Assembly: GCA_031002005.1 (NCBI GenBank)
Contig: JARYHS010008074.1
Coordinates: forward strand, 8,936,924 to 9,000,923
DNA from: Vandiemenella viatica
Taxonomy: Eukaryota > Arthropoda > Insecta > Orthoptera > Morabidae
Reading direction: 5' to 3'
DNA length: 64,000 nt
Shown here: piece after piece, positions 59,700 to 64,000 of the stretch
How the letters are laid out: the number at the start of each line of letters is the position of its first letter
Position numbering within the stretch: the first letter of the stretch is position 1
Translations under genes and position numbers: made by a program
The notes under the pieces: generated by a model
Databases searched by the model: none
The model's input: the letters and a program-made list of their open reading frames with translations, nothing else
What the model was told of the DNA's origin: nothing

Positions 59700-60475
59700 T
59701 GCAGTACACGTTCCGGTGGCCATTTCCCTACACACCAATCTTCTCCCTTTTCTGCACCCAACTACATTTTGCCTCTGCACATTTTAACTTTGAAAATCTT
59801 TCAACATTTTTGGTAAATTATTCATTATTTCTCTTGGTAACTTATTCCAATACCTGAGACCCTTAGCCAAAAATGAGAATCTTCCTATACCCTTGTGCAT
59901 GAAATCGAGTGCCAACTTTTCCCTTCCATGGATTACTTTTAATCCTTACACCAATATCTTTTCATGCCTCATCACCAATATACGACTTGTACCCTCCCAT
60001 GACCCTATTCACCATCCTCCTGTCTTCCAATGATTTCCATTCCAGCTCTTATATCATATCTCTTACAGATTGCGTTCTGCGGTTCCAGAAACAAATCTAG
60101 CAGCCCTTTTTTGCACTCTCTCCGACTCCTGTATTTGATACTCAAAATGTTGGTTCCATACTACACTACCATATTCAAGAAATGATCTGACTAATGTTTT
60201 GTAACCCAATTCCTTTACTTCTCTCGTACATCCCCTCATAACTCTCTCCAACGAATACAGAATTTTCAAACCTTTTCCTACCACCTGTCCTATGTGTCCT
60301 GCCCAGTTAAGCTTGTCATCAAATGTAATGCCAAGATATTTTAATTTCAAGTCTTCAACAAGCAATTCTTTCCCCACCTTATAATCGTAACCAACTTCTT
60401 CTTTTTTTTTTTTGATGAAATCTTCAAAATTGAACGAATTTAGATAAAAAAAAGCAAATAACAAACAGAACAAGT
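59700..60475 (-). pseudogene. CR1-like LINE C-terminal remnant, minus strand
   Basis: 60,063-60,473 has KYLGITFDDKLNWAGHIGQV, a LERVMRGCTREVKELGYKTL block, then FLEYGSVVWNQ and RVQKRAARFVSGT. The same family as 27,325-27,555 but with the C-terminal domain better preserved. Below 60,063 the frame is decayed to about 59,700, ending without a clear tail. 5' truncated at about 60,475 next to a T-rich tract. Confidence 0.85.
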
Positions 60476-60573
60476 AATCAAAACTACTGCTACATGTCTC
60501 ACTGTTTACTAATGGCGATTCCTCTGGACGCTAATATCCTATCCCTGCAATCTGACGTGCACTTGCTTATCAA

Positions 60574-60648
60574 CGTAACACGTAACACGTAACGCGTAAC
60601 ACGTAACTCGTAACACGTAACTGATTACGCGTAAATCGTAACGCGTGT
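60574..60648 (+). repeat. Degenerate 8-bp tandem repeat (CGTAACAC-like)
   Basis: About eight CGTAAC units spaced 7-10 bp apart, with CACG or GCG spacers. Contains several ACGCGTAA strings. Short and AT-flanked. Confidence 0.8.
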
Positions 60649-60649
60649 A

Positions 60650-62700
60650 TCACCAACAAATCACCCTCACCGCCGCTAAAAAAGTGTCACTTCAAAGATA
60701 TGTAAATCAATTCCAAGTGTATTGGACGGGATTATTACTGTTCAGGGCTAAAACAAATATTATATAAGATGTTTACTCTCTTCTACCTACTTCCTAACCC
60801 CGGAGGTTCTAAAGTTCTGTGAAATTTTTGTTTTCAATTATCGGGCATTTTGATGTACTGTATTTTAAATTCCCCAAAAAATAAAATGTAAAAGCTGCAT
60901 ATAAGTACACGTAAGTTATTAGAAATAATACAAAGTTCATATCAAATATCCATCTGAAAAGCCAAAGTCAGCATTAATGTAAATCGAATTAAAGCCAATC
61001 TAAAAATGAAAGTCGGTTAATACGGAAGGCGAAAATTTAATCAGAAATTAAGGAGAGAAGGTATCCCAATGTCTCATTACGATGCTATGGCCCAAAAAAA
61101 TTCCGCATATCATCTCATTTGAAGTTATTACATCAGAGAGTGGTGTAAACCCTAACTGGCACTGTCGGTCGACCTCATGCACCCTTGTACAACAACTAAT
61201 AGCGTTATACTAAATTCAACTATCACAACGTGTGCCTACTTACGAAAATAATAATTTTACGAAAGTACCGGTAATACTGAAAACAAACGTATTGTCCTAA
61301 TCAGATTAGCCGTTTGGACATGATTGAGCTAGAAACAACTATTTTCTGTACTTATTCTCTTGAGAAGCTCATTTCCTTTCAGAAAAAACTACCATATGTT
61401 AATACGTGATGCAGCAAATCTAATTTTTATTTTTTTTCAAAATCGGTACAGTTATTTCATTGTGGATGAAGCACAAGTAAACTTCCATACTTATATCAGT
61501 AAGGAATATAAAAAAGTAATAACATGTCCCTCAGACGCAGCAATGTTCTAACTTTCCAAACTGCATCAAAATTCGGTTCATCAATTTTTAGATTACTCCA
61601 GTTAACAGGTAGAAGAATTTGACTGTAAGAAGAGATGTTAATTCCATATTTCAACGCCTTGTGAAGGTCATATTAAGGGACCTTAAGATTTCCGGCTGAA
61701 ACCTGGAATCTAAACGAGGAGCTTCCGTACCTCGGTCAGTTGCCTATGCGTCGCTTGGCTTATGCCATGCAATAGTATTAAATGTTTTAACTTCACAACA
61801 GATTATCGTTTTGTGCTCCAGCACTAGGATCATCCTAAATTAACAAACTGTGAAAGTCGTACCATAAGGACAAATTTTTAAAGAAAATCTGTTATTTAGA
61901 AATGTGAATAAAATATTCTTTCTCAAATTTTCGTATTGAGGTCAAAATTAAGATCATCAAAAAAAATTCTGAATCGTTTAAAGGAAATTAAACTAGTTCA
62001 GGTTGAAATATTGTAATAATAAATTTCTAAAGCTGCAACCAGTGAATAGTAGCAGAAATTAACGGAAGCAGTACAAACTATATCGGGAACTCATGCTATA
62101 CTGCTCATTCTATATTGTTTAAATGCATTTTCTTCTAGTGTACAGTCAGCATGTTACACTTTTTAACCCTCGATTTCTCAAACACGAAGACCACACTAAG
62201 GGTAGTTTTTGCATGTGGTTGGAATATTCAGACAAACAGATTTATAGCTCTATATTCAAATTCTAATTTATAGGGAGATCAATTGACATGACCAAGCCTC
62301 TTACAATACAGACAGCGACTGTTTTGGTAGAATTTGGATCATTGTTTTGAATTAGAGTTAGTGCAAATATGTAGACACCATGTATTTGGTACAATAAGTT
62401 CTTACCGTAGATAATGTTTTAAAGTGCATCTCATTTGTGGCTTACACTGTGATTCCCGTAGATAAACACCACAGAAAATAATGATTTTGATTAATAATGT
62501 TCTGAATTCTTTCTTGATGAAAGTAACAGCTTTCCTTCATCATAAGTTTATAATTTCGTTGTTGCCTAAGATTTCTCTTGATTTTATAACCACAGGCATA
62601 TTTAGAAACAAGTTAGGTATTATCTGGTATAATTTATAACTTGACATTTCTTTAATAAACCGTAGTAGCATACTGTCTTGTATTGAGATTTTTCAAGTGC
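60650..62700. other. Long AT-rich stretch, nothing recognised
   Basis: No protein motif or terminal repeat found on either strand. Confidence 0.4.
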
Positions 62701-62717
62701 TGCGGCATCAGGAAGAT

Positions 62718-62738
62718 CAGCCAGCCAGCCAGCCAGCC
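62718..62738 (+). repeat. (CAGC)5 microsatellite
   Basis: Five CAGC units just upstream of the GT tract and the LINE tail. Confidence 0.85.
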
Positions 62739-62863
62739 ATCATCTGTCTTGGCCTGAGCCAATGTAGGTGCTAAGTTCCAAGACCTTAATGTCCTCTGAC
62801 TTATTTCTGTCTAGGGTTTTGCGAAATGGCTGTCTTAGTCTAGTCATGTCTTAGTTACTGTCG

Positions 62864-62888
62864 TCTGTGTGTGTGTGTGTGTGTGTGC
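62864..62888 (+). repeat. (GT)n microsatellite
   Basis: About 24 bp, directly beyond the A tail of the adjacent LINE. Confidence 0.85.
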
Positions 62889-62889
62889 T

Positions 62890-63910
62890 GTTTTTTTTTG
62901 TTTTTTTTTTTTTTTTTTTTTTTTTTTAGTATTTGTAGTTGCTTGTCAGCGTTAGTTTTAGGTCTGTTGTAGTTATCGGCATATGGTGTTTCTTGTCCTA
63001 GGTTTTTTATTAATTGGTGGGACGAAGCTTGAGATTTGTTATAAAATTTTTCGGATTTGTCTTTAATATAGTCCGTCATTTCTTGTATGCCTAAATCATG
63101 ATGAATTTGTGCGTTTGTGATGTACCGGGGGGCGTCTGTTATGAGTCTTAGATATCTATTATGGATGGTTTGAATTTTTTTAGGTTGCCAGTCTGTTGCC
63201 ATGCTATCTACTTCCGAACCATATAGTAGCGCTGGCCGGATTACTGACTTATAAATTTGCATTTTTGTCTTTCTTTGGAGGCCGTTTCCTTTGAGGAGGG
63301 GGTAGAGTTTGGTGAGTTTGGCGGTATTGCATAAGTTTTGGATGTATTTGCTCCAAGTCAGTTTTTTGTCCATTTTAATTCCTAAATAAGTGACTGCGTC
63401 TCGCCACGGGAGGTCTTTGCCGTCGATTGACACATGTTTGTCGGGAAGAGATCTTTTTGTGGTGAACATGATCGCTTGGGATTTGTCAGCATTGTTTTTA
63501 ATTTTCCATTTGTTGCACCAGCGTGTTATAAGCTCTAGGTGTTGTGTGAGCTTCCGTGCGATGAATTTTTGGCTGCGGCAGGATCGGTAGACCATCGTGT
63601 CATCGGCATAAAGGCCTAATTCTCCGCCTGGTTGGTGGGGAATGTCATTTGTATAGAATGTGTATAATATTGGAGCTATGACCGAACCTGGGGGTACGCC
63701 TGCTTCAATTGATTTGAACTAGCTTGCAGCTCCTTCCACCACGACATAGAACTTCCTGCCCCGGAGGAAACTGTTGATCATTTTTAGTAGATGACCAGGA
63801 CAACCATATGCATGTAGTTTAAATATGAGCCTTTCAGTGCGAATAAAGCAATAGATATGCGCCACTGTTCGTACCTTGTTGGTCCGAGAGTTCAGAAGAA
63901 AGTACACTAG
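62890..63910 (-). pseudogene. Jockey/R1-like LINE with A tail, minus strand
   Basis: The best 3' end in the window: the frame runs to an AAG-rich end and a poly(A) (T on plus, 62,891-62,927). 62,930-63,595 is one 220-codon frame with WCNKWKIKNNADKSQAIMFT, YLGIKMDKKLTWSKYIQNL, and YKSVIRPALLYGSEV. Above it, 63,600-63,718 is open too: GVPPGSVIAPILYTFYTNDI and LGLYADDTMVYRS, with catalytic YADD intact. A single TAG at about 63,718 separates this from 63,719-63,907 (KLHAYGCPGHLLKMINSFLR). The 5' part is decayed and truncated. A relatively young insertion. Confidence 0.88.
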
Positions 63911-64000
63911 GACAGTGTGTTATTGGCAGCACTCACAGTGCTTTCCTCTGTGATTAGTGTTAAACGTGGAATATAAGCCACCAAGTGCTTACAGTGTATT

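Overview
The window is animal nuclear DNA, almost certainly from an arthropod and most likely an insect with a large, repeat-rich genome. The evidence is an interrupted Cys-loop ion-channel gene with GT-AG introns, and a landscape of Ty3/Gypsy, LINE, Tc1, hAT, Harbinger-like and Helitron debris plus tRNA-derived SINEs. A polyneopteran such as an orthopteran would fit, but that is a guess from genome style. No bacterial gene, operon or CRISPR array was seen.

The one host gene I can support lies on the minus strand. It is the 5' part of a Cys-loop ligand-gated ion channel. Exon A (31,080-31,351) carries a signal-peptide-like segment. Exon B (29,956-30,121) and exon C (2,308-2,558) carry the start of the extracellular ligand-binding domain. 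Splice sites and codon phases agree at both joins. The intron between B and C is about 27.4 kb and holds most of the transposons described below. Exons for the Cys-loop itself and the four membrane helices are not visible and should lie beyond position 1.

The outstanding feature is at 2,442-7,160. The 3' end of that intron plus the first 117 bases of exon C have been amplified into 32 head-to-tail copies of a 148-bp unit, nearly identical in the first two thirds. Every copy carries the splice acceptor. Only the copy next to the rest of exon C can encode channel. The other 31 run into a stop after 46 codons, so they look like a ladder of decoy acceptors or poison exons inside the gene.

Layout: 7.2-8.2 kb and 12.4-13.0 kb, PIF1-type helicase remnants (Helitron). 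8.6-12.3 kb, a dead minus-strand Gypsy pol broken by SINEs. 13.0-14.45 kb, a LINE. 14.78-16.43 kb, a Harbinger-like fold-back element. 17.9-19.3 kb, a LINE. 19.3-22.1 kb, hAT-like and LINE pieces. 22.1-25.0 kb, two Tc1-like elements, one holding a hAT MITE. 26.6-29.5 kb, a CR1-like LINE, SINEs and a modular repeat. 29.96-31.35 kb, channel exons B and A. 31.7-33.2 kb, a LINE. 36.5-43.5 kb, an env-bearing Gypsy element, dead. 43.6-44.7 kb, a LINE. 44.7-51.2 kb, several copies of a modular repeat with inner ~146-bp units, plus a fold-back element. 51.4-53.6 kb, a PIN/NYN-like reading frame split by an 8-bp-TSD hAT element. 54.1 kb, a SINE. 57.85-59.3 kb, a Helitron helicase remnant. 59.7-60.5 kb and 62.9-63.9 kb, LINEs. 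The remaining AT-rich stretches show nothing I recognise.
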